NCBI RefSeq assembly: GCF_001969365.1
Contig: NZ_CP019312.1
Location: forward strand, 2,418,001 to 2,482,000
Length of the DNA: 64,000 bases
Origin: Tateyamaria omphalii
Lineage (GTDB): Bacteria; Pseudomonadota; Alphaproteobacteria; Rhodobacterales; Rhodobacteraceae
Reading direction: 5' to 3'
The position numbers and the translations under genes are program-made. The notes under the pieces are model-generated. The model made no database searches, had not been told where the DNA came from, and saw nothing but the letters and a program-made list of their open reading frames with translations. Each line of letters starts with the position of its first letter. The stretch's first letter is position 1. Positions 35,285 to 45,312 of the stretch are shown one piece after another.

Positions 35285-37297
35285 GTGCAGAGCGGACAGA
35301 ACATGGCCGCCGGACCCGATGGGGCCCGGCGGCTTTACGTTTACAATGGCGGGTTTCTGGCGCGAGGCCGCGTGCGGCGGATCGTGGAGCTTGCAGGTTA
35401 TGACATCGCCGTGGGCCTGCCCGGCCCGGACGGGATGGTCGGGGTGTGGGGCAACTCGCCCACCGCCTATCGCGGCGAGGCGGTGGCGGACAAGCGTGAT
35501 GCCAATCTGGTGCGGGTCGAGGATGCATTCCTGCGCTCGGTGCTGCCGGGGCGTGCAGGGAGCAAGCCCATTGGCCTCCTGATTGATCATGCCGGCGTGC
35601 ACTTTGATCCATCGACCCCGTCCGATCTGGAACGGATCCTGGCTGACGAGCCGCTGGATAACACCGCTGTTCTGAACACTGCACGCGGCGCAATGGCCCG
35701 GATGCAGGAGGCGCATCTGAGCAAGTATACCGGGTTTGACCCTGACGCGCCGGTGCCCGAGCCGGGCTATGTGCTCGTTATCGACCAGACCCATGGCGAC
35801 GCGTCCGTGACAGCGAGCGGGGCGGACCGGAACCGGTTTTTGGAGATGCTGTTTGTGGCGCAGGATGAGCATCCCGGCGCGCGTATCCTGATCAAGACCC
35901 ACCCCGAGACGGTGCAGGGCTTTCGTGAAGGGTATTTCAACGACGACAATTGCAATGACCGCGTGTCGCTCTTTGCCGCTGCGGTCAGCCCCTGGACCCT
36001 GATGGAGGGGGCCATCGCTGTTTACACCGTGTCCTCTGGCCTTGGGTTCGAGGCGATCATAGCCGGGCACAAGCCGCGGGTTTTTGGCCAGCCCTTTTAT
36101 GCAGGGTGGGGCCTGACAGCGGATGAGTTTCCGGTGCAGCGGCGCCAGCGAACCCTGACCCGTGCGCAGCTTTTTGCGGGGGCGATGATCCTGTATCCGA
36201 CCTGGTATGATCCGCATCGCGACTGCCTGTGCGATCTGCCGATGGCGATGGAGGCGCTTGCGGCTGAGACGCGCGCGTGGCGCGCCGATCATCGCGGCTG
36301 GGTGGCGAGCGGGATGCGCCTGTGGAAGCGGCAACCGCTGCAGAAGGTTTTTGGGCGGTACAAGCCCATGCGGTTTGAGGAGGAGCCCGGACGCGCCCGG
36401 TCCTTGCGTCTTCCGTGGATGGTGTGGGCGGGCAAGGCCGATGTCGGGCACGAAGATGCCTTGCGGGTGGAGGACGGTTTTTTGCGCTCGCGCGGGCTGG
36501 GTGCGGACTTGATCCCGCCCCTGTCCCTCGTGACCGATGATCTGGGCATTTACTATGATCCGTCGCAGCCAAGCCGGTTGGAGCATTTGATCCGGGAGCG
36601 CCGCGTGCTGAGGCCCGATCAGGTGGCGCGGGTAGATGCGCTGGTTGGTGCGCTGACCGCGGCGGGGTTGAGCAAGTACAACTTGTCTGGTGATACACCC
36701 GATCTGCCGATGGGCCAGCGTGTACTCGTCGTTGGTCAGGTGGAGGATGATGCGTCGATCCGGTTGGGCGCGGGTGAGGTCCGCACGAACCGCGCTTTGC
36801 TGGAGGCCGCACGTGCGGCACGGCCAGATGCGGTGCTGATCTACAAGCCACACCCGGATGTGGAGGCGGGGTTGCGTGATGGCGCGTTTGATGCCGCTGG
36901 GGTAGCCGATGTTGTCGCCGACCGGGCCGACATTGCGGCACTGCTGGATGCGGTGGACGAGCTGTGGACCATGACGTCGCTCAGCGGGTTCGAGGCGCTG
37001 TTGCGTGGCGTGCGCGTCGTGACGACTGGTGCACCGTTTTATGCGGGATGGGGGCTGACTGAGGATCGGGGGGCCGTGCCCCCGCGCAGACGCGAGGATG
37101 TGCCGCTGGCGGGGTTGATCCATGCCACGTTGATTGATTATCCGCGCTATTTCGATCCTGTGACTGGTACCGCCTGCCCTGTTGAAGTGGTGGTAGAGCG
37201 TTTGACCAATGGCCCGTTGCCCCGGCCCGGATTTGCCAATCGCATGTTGTCGAAATTACAGGGGATGCTTGCCAGCCAAGCGCATCTGTGGCGCTAG
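35285..37297 (+). CDS. Capsule polysaccharide biosynthesis protein, KpsC-like, two tandem halves
   Basis: 670-aa protein with two homologous glycosyltransferase modules. Each contains the same landmarks: LSKYTGF / LSKYNLS, ILIKTHPE / VLIYKPHP and FYAGWGLT in both. In KpsC the two modules add alternating beta-linked Kdo residues. With the KpsS-like and export proteins this suggests a Kdo-linker capsule, but no KpsM/T/E transporter genes are in the window. GTG start. Its 3' end overlaps ribD on the opposite strand by 4 bp. Confidence 0.88.
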   Translation: MQSGQNMAAGPDGARRLYVYNGGFLARGRVRRIVELAGYDIAVGLPGPDGMVGVWGNSPTAYRGEAVADKRDANLVRVEDAFLRSVLPGRAGSKPIGLLIDHAGVHFDPSTPSDLERILADEPLDNTAVLNTARGAMARMQEAHLSKYTGFDPDAPVPEPGYVLVIDQTHGDASVTASGADRNRFLEMLFVAQDEHPGARILIKTHPETVQGFREGYFNDDNCNDRVSLFAAAVSPWTLMEGAIAVYTVSSGLGFEAIIAGHKPRVFGQPFYAGWGLTADEFPVQRRQRTLTRAQLFAGAMILYPTWYDPHRDCLCDLPMAMEALAAETRAWRADHRGWVASGMRLWKRQPLQKVFGRYKPMRFEEEPGRARSLRLPWMVWAGKADVGHEDALRVEDGFLRSRGLGADLIPPLSLVTDDLGIYYDPSQPSRLEHLIRERRVLRPDQVARVDALVGALTAAGLSKYNLSGDTPDLPMGQRVLVVGQVEDDASIRLGAGEVRTNRALLEAARAARPDAVLIYKPHPDVEAGLRDGAFDAAGVADVVADRADIAALLDAVDELWTMTSLSGFEALLRGVRVVTTGAPFYAGWGLTEDRGAVPPRRREDVPLAGLIHATLIDYPRYFDPVTGTACPVEVVVERLTNGPLPRPGFANRMLSKLQGMLASQAHLWR

Positions 37298-38391
37298 CGG
37301 CGGTTCCAGATGTGGCAAATGTCGTCACCGATGCGGGTGACGGATTTGAGCCGGTAGCGTTGCGCGGCCTCGAGTGAACCAAGGCCGAGCGCGCCAATGT
37401 TCGGCAGCCCTTCGGCGCCGATGGCGAGCCCTGCGGTGAAGCCAACCAACTCGTCCACCAAGTCTGCCTCGATCAGGGACGCAGCCAGGGCGCTGCCCCC
37501 TTCGGAGAACACGCGCGTCAGTCCGTGATCGCCCAGCTTTTGCAGGATGTCCTGCGGGTCAAGCTGGGTGCCTCGTGTGGCGCAGGGCAGGAGCGTGGCC
37601 CCAAGGTCCCGCCATGTACGTTGCAGCATCGGGTCGGCGTCGCGCCCGTGGCAGAGGACGACCGGCACTTCGCGTGCCGTCGTTGCGAGCTTTGACATCA
37701 GCGGGACGTCGATCCGGCGCGAGACCACGATGCGGGCCGGTTGGGTGATGTCGCCCATACCCCTGACGGTCAGTGCGGGATCGTCATGCCGCGCCGTGCC
37801 TCCACCCACCATGACCGCATCGTGCCGCGCACGCATCGCGTGGACGTGCCGCCGTGCCATGGGCCCCGTGATCCACTGGCTTTCACCCGTCCCGGTGGCG
37901 ATACGCCCGTCGAAGCTGCTGGCGAGTTTGAGGGTAACAAAGGGGCGGCCAAGTTCGGTGCGCATGAGGAAACCGGCGTGATCGGCTTGTGCTTCGTCCT
38001 CGCAGATGCCTGTGGTGACGTCGATCCCGGCGGCCTGAAGTATTGCGATGCCAGCGCCGTCCACGCGCGGGTCTGTGTCGCCGGTGGCGATGACGACACG
38101 CGCGATGCCAGCCGCGACGAGCGCGTCGGCACAAGGCGGGGTTTTGCCGTGATGTGCGCAGGGTTCAAGTGTGACATATGCTGTGGCGCCCGCTGCCTTG
38201 TCGCCTGCTTGCGCGAGCGCTTCGGTTTCAGCGTGGGGCCTCCCCCCGGGCTGCGTCCAGCCGCGCCCGATGATGCGGGTACCCTGAACGATCACGCAAC
38301 CGACAGCGGGATTTGGGGCTGTCCGCCCCTGCCCGCGCCGTCCCAGCGCAAGGGCCAATGACATGAAGCGGGTGTCGTCCGCTGCGCTCAC
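37294..38391 (-). CDS. ribD: Bifunctional riboflavin deaminase/reductase
   Basis: 365 aa. The N-terminal deaminase domain has the zinc site HAE (His53, Glu55) and [11 protein letters not shown] (Cys78, Cys87). The C-terminal reductase domain begins near [17 protein letters not shown] (about 145) and includes [14 protein letters not shown]. It converts 2,5-diaminopyrimidine phosphate to the ribitylamino-uracil phosphate. The start is GTG at 38391, overlapping the nrdR stop (GTGA). Confidence 0.95.
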   Translation of the reverse strand: MSAADDTRFMSLALALGRRGQGRTAPNPAVGCVIVQGTRIIGRGWTQPGGRPHAETEALAQAGDKAAGATAYVTLEPCAHHGKTPPCADALVAAGIARVVIATGDTDPRVDGAGIAILQAAGIDVTTGICEDEAQADHAGFLMRTELGRPFVTLKLASSFDGRIATGTGESQWITGPMARRHVHAMRARHDAVMVGGGTARHDDPALTVRGMGDITQPARIVVSRRIDVPLMSKLATTAREVPVVLCHGRDADPMLQRTWRDLGATLLPCATRGTQLDPQDILQKLGDHGLTRVFSEGGSALAASLIEADLVDELVGFTAGLAIGAEGLPNIGALGLGSLEAAQRYRLKSVTRIGDDICHIWNRR

Positions 38392-38855
38392 TCTTCGCCG
38401 GGGCCCTCGGGCCGCAATTCGGCAACAAACTTATCGAAGTCATCCGCCGCTTGGAAGTTCTTGTAAACGCTGGCAAAACGCACGTAGGCGACCGTGTCGA
38501 TACGGTTCAGCGCTTCCATCACGATCTCGCCGATCTGCTTGGACTGGATGTCGGTTTCGCCCATGGATTCGAGCCGCCGAACGATGCCGGAAATCATCTG
38601 GTCAATGCGCTCGGGGTCGATAGGGCGTTTCTGCATCGAAATGCGGATGGAGCGTTCGAGCTTGTCGCGGTCGAAGTCCTCGCGCTTGCCGTTCGACTTG
38701 ATGACGACAAGGTCGCGCAGCTGCACCCGCTCGTAGGTGGTAAAGCGTCCGCCACAGGCGGGACAGAACCTGCGCCGACGGATCGAAACATGATCCTCGG
38801 CCGGTCGGCTGTCTTTGACTTGAGTGTCGATATTCCCGCAAAACGGACAGCGCAT
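38388..38855 (-). CDS. nrdR: Ribonucleotide reductase regulator NrdR
   Basis: 155-aa repressor with an N-terminal zinc ribbon (Cys3, Cys6, Cys31, Cys34; [17 protein letters not shown]) and an ATP-cone domain ([20 protein letters not shown]). It senses ATP/dATP and represses nrd genes. It heads the minus-strand pair nrdR-ribD. Confidence 0.96.
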   Translation of the reverse strand: MRCPFCGNIDTQVKDSRPAEDHVSIRRRRFCPACGGRFTTYERVQLRDLVVIKSNGKREDFDRDKLERSIRISMQKRPIDPERIDQMISGIVRRLESMGETDIQSKQIGEIVMEALNRIDTVAYVRFASVYKNFQAADDFDKFVAELRPEGPGEE

Positions 38856-38978
38856 CGCCCATCCCCTTCGAATTTGTCCCGCCTGTAGTGGGGGTTTTCC
38901 CCCGTTCCACGAAACTATAGGCGGTTGTCAAGGTTTTGGGTAGAGGAGAAATGTCACCGCTAGATGAGCGGTGCCCGA

Positions 38979-39407
38979 TTATCGCCGCACAAGCCGGTTA
39001 TCGGATGTCCGAACCCGCAAAAAGGGGGCATCGCGACAGAGGCTGAAGGCGTGTGTCATAGAGAATACCTTGCCAGTGCGCCGCACGCCCTGACTGAAGG
39101 ACGAAAACGCGCCATCCACCGGTTGCGTGCTGAAGACAACGCCCTTGCGCCCCGGTGCGGTGACGGCATCGCCCCGGCCGGTCTGGATGTAGAGATCGCC
39201 GCCGCGCTGCCCCAGCACGTTGCGCGTGTAGAGACCGGCGGCACACCAGAGTTGTGTGCCGCCTGCTCCGTCCGCCTCGATCACTTCGAAGCTGGTTGCG
39301 TCGATCTGGTTCACGGGGATCGTGAAACGCTCGCGCCGCACAAAGTCCTGCGCGTGGCCAAGTGTCGGGAGTGTGATCAGGACCGCGAGGGAAAGAGGTT
39401 TCAGCAT
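38979..39407 (-). CDS. Hypothetical secreted protein
   Basis: 142-aa protein with a clear signal peptide (MLKPLSLAVLITLPTLGHAQ) and a mature part of about 120 residues containing two Cys (GGTQLWCAAG and FSLCRDA), possibly a disulfide. Function not recognised; start at 39407 chosen because it places the signal peptide first. Confidence 0.75.
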   Translation of the reverse strand: MLKPLSLAVLITLPTLGHAQDFVRRERFTIPVNQIDATSFEVIEADGAGGTQLWCAAGLYTRNVLGQRGGDLYIQTGRGDAVTAPGRKGVVFSTQPVDGAFSSFSQGVRRTGKVFSMTHAFSLCRDAPFLRVRTSDNRLVRR

Positions 39408-39500
39408 CGTGTGCTCCTTTGCCCATGATGTAGGCGCGCGCACGCGATTTGGAACCGGGCCGCGATCACGATACGACACATACGGTCGAAGATGTGCGAT

Positions 39501-39908
39501 TTATACGCTGAGATGCCCAATGACGCGGCGGTGATGCGGTGCCGTGCGATGTTCGAAGAGGTAAATCCCCTGCCATGTGCCAAGCTGCGGGCGCCCATCA
39601 CTGACCGGGATCTGCAGGCTGACCGGCATCATCGCCGCCTTGATATGTGCGGGCATGTCGTCAGGCCCTTCGTAGGTATGCGTTAGGTAGGACATGGAGG
39701 GGTCTGTGGTCGGTGGCACCAACCGCGCGAAGAAGTTTCGCAGGTCGGTCTGCACGTCAGGATCTGCGTTTTCCTGGATGAGCAGGGAGCAGGAGGTGTG
39801 TTGTAAGAACAGGGTGAGAAGGCCGTCGCCGAGACACCATTCGACCACTTGACGGGTGAATTCGTACAGGCCCTGCCCGTGTGTCTGAATCTGGAATGTC
39901 GTTCGCAT
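39501..39908 (-). CDS. YjbQ/UPF0047 family protein
   Basis: 135-aa protein of the YjbQ family. The hallmark region LTLFLQHTSCSLLIQENADPD and the metal-site pattern SYLTHTYEGPDDMPAHIKAAM are present, as is GTWQGIYLFEHR near the end. Some members show weak thiamine-phosphate synthase activity; the physiological role is unclear. Divergent from a small plus-strand gene. Confidence 0.92.
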   Translation of the reverse strand: MRTTFQIQTHGQGLYEFTRQVVEWCLGDGLLTLFLQHTSCSLLIQENADPDVQTDLRNFFARLVPPTTDPSMSYLTHTYEGPDDMPAHIKAAMMPVSLQIPVSDGRPQLGTWQGIYLFEHRTAPHHRRVIGHLSV

Positions 39909-40034
39909 GAAACTTTCATGCATCCGTGGTGGTTTCACTGTCAATCGTGTGCGCGCGCATTAATGCCGCAGCTTTTACCGGCCCGGATTTTGCGTGTCGC
40001 ACCGTGTGGGCGTGCAAAGGAACGGAGAGACAAG

Positions 40035-40232
40035 ATGAGCCAGACAAACGATAATTCCGCCACTGGGCCAGGAACCACGGATGACCCGAACCAGGCCACG
40101 AATACGGGGCTGCCACCGAAGGACAAGTTCAAGGATGTGCCCGAAAAACAGCGGGGCGAGGATCAGACAAACCCCGATCCGTTGACCGGGCCGGGCACCA
40201 CAAGCGATCCGAACCAAGCAAACCTGACCTGA
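40035..40232 (+). CDS. 65-aa disordered protein with internal repeat
   Basis: A hydrophilic, charged protein without hydrophobic segments, preceded by GGAGAGA. Residues 10-21 (TGPGTTDDPNQA) and 51-62 (TGPGTTSDPNQA) are near-identical repeats flanking a basic, Lys/Asp-rich centre (KDKFKDVPEKQRGED). Unknown function; composition suggests an intrinsically disordered protein. Confidence 0.65.
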   Translation: MSQTNDNSATGPGTTDDPNQATNTGLPPKDKFKDVPEKQRGEDQTNPDPLTGPGTTSDPNQANLT

Positions 40233-40245
40233 ACGCGACAGCACG

Positions 40246-40273
40246 AAAAAAGCGGCGGGTGATGGCCCGCCGC
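40246..40273 (-). terminator. Terminator of rpoD, possibly bidirectional
   Basis: 8-bp perfect GC stem (GCGGCGGG/CCCGCCGC, 6-nt loop) followed on the minus strand by six T residues, 52 bp after the rpoD stop. It also lies 14 bp past the 65-aa gene on the plus strand, where the following bases are only CCTGTTTG. Confidence 0.85.
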
Positions 40274-40324
40274 CCTGTTTGTCGTATCTGATGCGTCCCC
40301 GCCCTATGTGCGGATGAGATACCG

Positions 40325-42310
40325 CTACTGGTCCAGGAAACTGCGCAATTTGCGGCTGCGGCTGGGGTGCTTGAGCTTGCGTAGCGCCTTCGCTTCGATC
40401 TGGCGGATCCGTTCGCGCGTCACGCTAAACTGCTGGCCAACCTCTTCGAGCGTGTGGTCGGTGTTCATACCAATGCCGAAGCGCATGCGCAGCACGCGTT
40501 CTTCACGCGGTGTGAGGCTGGCCAGAACCCGTGTCGTGGTTTCCTTGAGGTTTTCTTGAATGGCGCTGTCCAGGGGCAGAACGGCATTCTTGTCCTCGAT
40601 GAAGTCGCCAAGCTGGCTGTCTTCCTCGTCCCCGATGGGGGTTTCGAGGCTGATCGGCTCTTTGGCGATTTTCATCACCTTGCGCACTTTCTCAAGCGGC
40701 ATTTGCAGCTTTTCGGCCAGTTCCTCGGGCGTGGGTTCGCGGCCGATCTCGTGCAACATCTGCCGGCCCGTACGGACCAGTTTGTTGATCGTTTCGATCA
40801 TGTGCACAGGGATACGGATGGTGCGGGCCTGGTCCGCGATGGACCGGGTGATCGCCTGACGGATCCACCATGTTGCGTAGGTCGAGAACTTGTAACCGCG
40901 GCGGTATTCGAACTTGTCGACCGCTTTCATCAGGCCGATGTTCCCTTCCTGGATCAGGTCGAGGAACTGCAGACCGCGGTTGGTGTATTTCTTGGCGATC
41001 GAGATGACGAGACGCAGGTTGGCTTCGACCATTTCCTTTTTCGCCTGACGGGCTTCTTTTTCGCCCTTCTGGACCTGCTGCACGATGCGGCGGAATTCAG
41101 AGATGTCGAGGCCGACATACTGGCCCACCTGCGCCATGTCGGCGCGCAGCTCTTCGACCTTGTCGGCAGAGCGTTCGATGAACATTTGCCAGCCACGACC
41201 GGTTTTGCCGCCCATTTCTTCCAGCCAGTTCGGGTCCAGCTCGCGCCCGCGATAGGAATCGACGAATTCACGACGGTTGATCCGCGCCTGGTCGGCCAGC
41301 TTTACGATGGAGCTGTCGATCTGCATGATCCGGCGGTTGATGCCGTACAGCTGGTCGATCAGCGCCTCGATGCGGTTGTTGTGCAGGTGCAGTTCATTCA
41401 CCAGCAGCACAATCTCTGCCCGCAGTTTCTGGTAGGTCGCTTCGTTTTCGTCAGAGAACGAGCCGTCTTCGTTCAAGGTGGCCGAAATCCGGCTGTCCTG
41501 CATTTCCGACAGGAGCGAGTAGTCGTGGGCGATAACCTCAAGCGCTTCGAGCACTTGGGGTTTCAGCGCGGCCTCCATCGCGGCGAGCGACATGTTGGCC
41601 TGTTCGTCCTCATCATCGTCGTCTTCTTTGGCGATGGGGTTGCCGTCAGCGTCCAGTTCCGGGCCGGTATCGGCCTTTTCTTCAGCTTTGGCGGAGGTAT
41701 CGACGACGGGTTCGGACACCGCTTCGCCATCTTCACCCATCTGGTTGCCGAAGGTTGCTTCGAGGTCGATGACGTCGCGCAGCAGGATCTCTTCACTCAA
41801 GAGTTCGTCGCGCCAGATGGTGATCGCCTGGAACGTCAGCGGGCTTTCGCAAAGCCCTGCGATCATGGTGTTGCGACCCGCTTCGATCCGCTTGGCGATG
41901 GCGATCTCGCCCTCGCGGCTCAGGAGTTCGACGCTGCCCATCTCGCGCAGGTACATCCGCACGGGGTCGTCGGTCCGGTCCAGCTTTTCCTGACCGGTGG
42001 CGCCCAGTGTCAAATCACGGGTGCCTTCGGTTGTCGTGACCTCGGTCGAGCCTTTTTGCTCTTCTTCTTCGGCCTCTTCATCCTCGATAATATTGATGCC
42101 CATTTCGGACAGCATCGACATCACATCTTCGATCTGTTCGGAGCTGACCTGATCGGGCGGCAGCACCGTGTTGAGTTGATCGTAGGTGATGTAGCCCTTG
42201 TCACGGGCTTCCGAGATCATCTTTTTGACCGCGGCCTGGCTCATGTCGAGCGAGTGTGCGCTGTCCTGATCGTCGGTCTTGGCGTCTTCGTTCGTGTCTT
42301 TCGCGGCCAT
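40325..42310 (-). CDS. rpoD: RNA polymerase primary sigma factor
   Basis: 661-aa housekeeping sigma-70. Region 1.1 is at residues 20-90, region 1.2 contains [21 protein letters not shown], and a long acidic non-conserved insert ([13 protein letters not shown]) is typical of proteobacterial RpoD. Region 2 reads [21 protein letters not shown], with [14 protein letters not shown]. Region 4.2 ([24 protein letters not shown]) reads the -35 element. It lies downstream of dnaG as in the macromolecular-synthesis operon, without rpsU here. The start at 42310 was chosen over an upstream in-frame ATG. Confidence 0.97.
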   Translation of the reverse strand: MAAKDTNEDAKTDDQDSAHSLDMSQAAVKKMISEARDKGYITYDQLNTVLPPDQVSSEQIEDVMSMLSEMGINIIEDEEAEEEEQKGSTEVTTTEGTRDLTLGATGQEKLDRTDDPVRMYLREMGSVELLSREGEIAIAKRIEAGRNTMIAGLCESPLTFQAITIWRDELLSEEILLRDVIDLEATFGNQMGEDGEAVSEPVVDTSAKAEEKADTGPELDADGNPIAKEDDDDEDEQANMSLAAMEAALKPQVLEALEVIAHDYSLLSEMQDSRISATLNEDGSFSDENEATYQKLRAEIVLLVNELHLHNNRIEALIDQLYGINRRIMQIDSSIVKLADQARINRREFVDSYRGRELDPNWLEEMGGKTGRGWQMFIERSADKVEELRADMAQVGQYVGLDISEFRRIVQQVQKGEKEARQAKKEMVEANLRLVISIAKKYTNRGLQFLDLIQEGNIGLMKAVDKFEYRRGYKFSTYATWWIRQAITRSIADQARTIRIPVHMIETINKLVRTGRQMLHEIGREPTPEELAEKLQMPLEKVRKVMKIAKEPISLETPIGDEEDSQLGDFIEDKNAVLPLDSAIQENLKETTTRVLASLTPREERVLRMRFGIGMNTDHTLEEVGQQFSVTRERIRQIEAKALRKLKHPSRSRKLRSFLDQ

Positions 42311-42439
42311 ACTGGGCTCCTTCAATCGGGGCTCCTTGGCGATTCGTCCCCGCGAATCGCTGCCAGAAACATTTAGCGCTTTAAGTGATTCGGCCACCCG
42401 TCTAAGCGCATTTTCTTTATGTTTTGAGACCAAATCGCA

Positions 42440-44395
42440 TCAGTTGCGGCGTTTGGAGAAGCTGATCTGATCCATCAGGGCCGCAAACGCATCGCGTTCA
42501 CTGCGGCTGATTCGGGCGCCGTTATCACCCGTTTCATATTCGGCATCATCCTCTTCCCCGCTGCGGGCAGCCTGGGTTGCGACTTGGGCCGCTTGGGCAA
42601 GGCGCCATGTTACGCCTTCATCTGCCACACCTTCCAGGTCCTGCATCGCATCCGCGATCTCGGCATTCAGTCCCTTTGCCGCGCTGAGTTTTGCGAGCTC
42701 TTCGGCCACGGTCATGCGGGCCATGTCGGCATCGCCGGGTGTGCGGATACACGGGACAATTGCCACATGGCGTGAAGACATCAGGTTATCAAGGGCTTCC
42801 GGACCAAGTGCGGCTAAAATGTTTTCGCGCAACACCTCCGGTCCGGCCTGTGCGTGACGCAGAATCAGGTCGCGCAATACGGCATGGTCTGGATCGTTGC
42901 AGGCGAGGCTTTCGAGACCTGCTTCGAACTCTTCGGCCACGTGCGGGGTGCAAACGAGGGCCGCCAGGATCACCGTTTCGCGCAGATGGTCCGTGACCTG
43001 CGCATCGCCTGCCGCCAGCGCAGATGATTTGGTACTGGGCATTGGAACAGGTGGCGCCTGCCAGCCGCGCCCGGGTTGCCACTTTCGCTTTTGTGCCTGC
43101 CCGCCGCGTTGCGGGCGGAACAGGTCCCAGCGCAGATCCTTGATTGCCTGGCCGTAATGCTGGCGGATCGAGGGATCCTTGATCAGCGTGATCTTGTCGC
43201 GCAGCGCCTTGTCGAGCGCGGCCTTGCGTTCCGGGCTGTCGAAATTCTTGCCCTCGGTCTCACGTTGCCAAAGCAGTTTGACCATGGGCATCGCATCATC
43301 GAGCAGCTTTTGCAGGGCGCCTGCCCCTTGCGCCTTGAGCAGGTCATCGGGGTCCTGGCCGTCGGGCATCAGCGCAAAGCGCAGGGATTTGCCCGCCTCA
43401 AGCGCAGGCAGGGCGAGGTCGATGAGCCGCATGGCGGCCCGAAGGCCCGCCTTGTCCCCGTCGAGCGCGATGATAGGCTCATCCGCGATACGCCAGAGCA
43501 TGGCGAGCTGGTGTTCTGTGACCGCCGTGCCTAGGGGTGCGACTGACGCGCCGAACCCATGTTCGGCCAGCGCGATCACATCCATGTACCCTTCGGCCAC
43601 GATCAGGGGCTGGCCCTTGCCCGCCGCGGTGCGCGCGGGGCCGTGGTTGTAAAGGCTGCGGCCCTTGTCGAAGAGTTCTGTCTCGGGCGAGTTCAGGTAT
43701 TTGGCGTTGTCGTTCGGGTCCATCGCGCGCCCGCCAAATGCGATGCACCGCCCGCGCGCGTCGCGGATGGGAAACATAATGCGGCCGCGGAAGGTGTCGT
43801 AGGGTTTGCCGCCCTTTTGGCTGGGCTTGGCCAGCCCCGCGCCGAGGATCAGGTCATCCTCAACCCCCTTGCCCTTGAGCACATCCCAAAGCCCCTGCCA
43901 TGCGTCTGGTGCAAAGCCGATTTCCCAGCGGTCCTGTGCCGCCGGATCGAGGCCGCGGCGCTGGAGGTAATCCCGCGCCGATCCTGCCGCGCCGGTTTTC
44001 AGTTGCAACCGGAAGTGCTGGACCGCCATGTCCATCACATCGGCAAGCTGCGTCCGTTTGTCGGCCTTCTCCTGCGCGCGCGGATCGCGTTCAGGCATCG
44101 GCATCCCTGCCTCGCCTGCGAGAATCTCGACCGCTTCCATGAAGCCCACGTTTTCCGTCTCGCGCACGAAGCTGATCGCGTCGCCCTTGGCGTGGCACCC
44201 GAAGCAGTAATAGTAGCCCTTGCGATCATCGACGTGAAAGCTGGCGGTCTTTTCATGGTGGAAGGGGCACGGCGCCCACAGGTCGCCCTTTCCCTGGTTC
44301 GACTTGCGCGCATCCCACATGACCTTGCGCCCGACGACCTGTCCAAGGGACAGGCGGGTACGCAGTTCGTCCAGAAATCCGGGGGGCAGGCTCAT
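42440..44395 (-). CDS. dnaG: DNA primase
   Basis: 651-aa primase. The N-terminal CHC2 zinc finger is complete (Cys43, His46, Cys64, Cys67; CPFHHEKTASF and CFGCHAKGD). The TOPRIM core has the metal-binding VAEGYMDVIAL and ALDGDKAGLRAA, preceded by FRGRIMFPIRDARGR. The C-terminal 200 residues form the DnaB-interaction region. It is 129 bp upstream of rpoD on the same strand. Confidence 0.97.
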   Translation of the reverse strand: MSLPPGFLDELRTRLSLGQVVGRKVMWDARKSNQGKGDLWAPCPFHHEKTASFHVDDRKGYYYCFGCHAKGDAISFVRETENVGFMEAVEILAGEAGMPMPERDPRAQEKADKRTQLADVMDMAVQHFRLQLKTGAAGSARDYLQRRGLDPAAQDRWEIGFAPDAWQGLWDVLKGKGVEDDLILGAGLAKPSQKGGKPYDTFRGRIMFPIRDARGRCIAFGGRAMDPNDNAKYLNSPETELFDKGRSLYNHGPARTAAGKGQPLIVAEGYMDVIALAEHGFGASVAPLGTAVTEHQLAMLWRIADEPIIALDGDKAGLRAAMRLIDLALPALEAGKSLRFALMPDGQDPDDLLKAQGAGALQKLLDDAMPMVKLLWQRETEGKNFDSPERKAALDKALRDKITLIKDPSIRQHYGQAIKDLRWDLFRPQRGGQAQKRKWQPGRGWQAPPVPMPSTKSSALAAGDAQVTDHLRETVILAALVCTPHVAEEFEAGLESLACNDPDHAVLRDLILRHAQAGPEVLRENILAALGPEALDNLMSSRHVAIVPCIRTPGDADMARMTVAEELAKLSAAKGLNAEIADAMQDLEGVADEGVTWRLAQAAQVATQAARSGEEDDAEYETGDNGARISRSERDAFAALMDQISFSKRRN

Positions 44396-44431
44396 GCCCT
44401 TAATATTGGGCGTGGGGGGCCGTGAGTCGAG

Positions 44432-44734
44432 TCACTGCTGCAGGCAAAGTTCGCTCCATGCGTCAGCAAGGCTTTCGTTGCGGACGATCCGGCGCGGTTG
44501 TTCGTAGACCCAAGGCGCGATGAGCGGGATCGCGTTGTTGTATTTTTCTGGCCATGTGGGGCTTTGGGCGAGGATGTGGTCCTGCACCTCACGCTCTTTC
44601 ACCCGGTCGAGCCGGGCTTGCTGGACAGCGGCCACGACCTGGGCTTGCAGGGCGCAGCTTTCTTCCTTGGTTTCCTGCGCAAAGGCGGGGGCCGCGACGA
44701 GAGCAAGCGCAGCGGCGGTTGAGAAACGGATCAT
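44432..44734 (-). CDS. Small secreted hypothetical protein
   Basis: 100-aa protein with signal peptide (MIRFSTAAALALVAAPAFAQ) and two Cys in the mature part (ESCALQ near the start, SELCLQQ at the very end) that could form a disulfide. Function unknown. It lies between the sarcosine oxidase operon and dnaG, on the same strand. Confidence 0.7.
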   Translation of the reverse strand: MIRFSTAAALALVAAPAFAQETKEESCALQAQVVAAVQQARLDRVKEREVQDHILAQSPTWPEKYNNAIPLIAPWVYEQPRRIVRNESLADAWSELCLQQ

Positions 44735-44772
44735 GGGCAGGCTCCGGTAGAAGGGAATCGGTTCGCGGTGTT

Positions 44773-45312
44773 TTATCCGCGCGCTGCGACGCTTGCCATG
44801 GCCCTTTCCAGATCGTGAAGCAATGTGCCCGCCATTGAGCGGAACACCATCAACAGGAACGTGTCGGCGCCTATGCGCGTGACGGAGCCCATCATGTGCT
44901 GGATCTGGGTGCGCGCCGTGTGGCCGCGTTTGAATTGGCCTGCCGAGAGATCCAATGGGATCAGGCGGGCCAGAACCGCTTCGGCGTCCGTGCCACTGAG
45001 CGTCGCCGCGCTCCAGGCGTCGGATTGGTCAGTGAGGGCTGCGTGTTTGGCAAGTGTCGCATCGGGCGCAGGGCCGGCGAGCAGCGCCATGTCAAGCCCG
45101 AACCAGATGGCCCGGGCGCCATCCTTGCCCGTCGCCCGGTTCGGGGCAGGCCACGCCATGCCGTGCGCGTCTTTGAAAACATCCGCGATCTTGGCATTCG
45201 CATAGGGCGCGATGGAGGTCAGAGTGCCAAGGTCTACCTCGGTCACCGTGCAGGTGCCAATGGTGACCGGGTCCATGCCATCAAGCGGGGTTTTTGCAAT
45301 CAGGTCAGCCAC
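44773..45312 (-). CDS. soxG: Sarcosine oxidase gamma subunit
   Basis: 179-aa gamma subunit of heterotetrameric sarcosine oxidase. It contains the family patterns GTDAEAVLARLIPLDL near the middle and GHTARTQIQHMMGSVTRIGADTFLLMVFRS in the C-terminal half, related to the GcvT/YgfZ fold. The start is GTG at 45312, overlapping the soxA stop by 8 bp, so it is the last coupled gene of soxBDAG. Confidence 0.9.
   Translation of the reverse strand: MADLIAKTPLDGMDPVTIGTCTVTEVDLGTLTSIAPYANAKIADVFKDAHGMAWPAPNRATGKDGARAIWFGLDMALLAGPAPDATLAKHAALTDQSDAWSAATLSGTDAEAVLARLIPLDLSAGQFKRGHTARTQIQHMMGSVTRIGADTFLLMVFRSMAGTLLHDLERAMASVAARG

Noticed and set aside
35174..37123. 649-codon minus-strand open frame opposite the kpsC-like gene
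   Set aside because: Antisense shadow without recognisable motifs.
40454..42376. 640-codon plus-strand open frame opposite rpoD
   Set aside because: Antisense shadow of rpoD.
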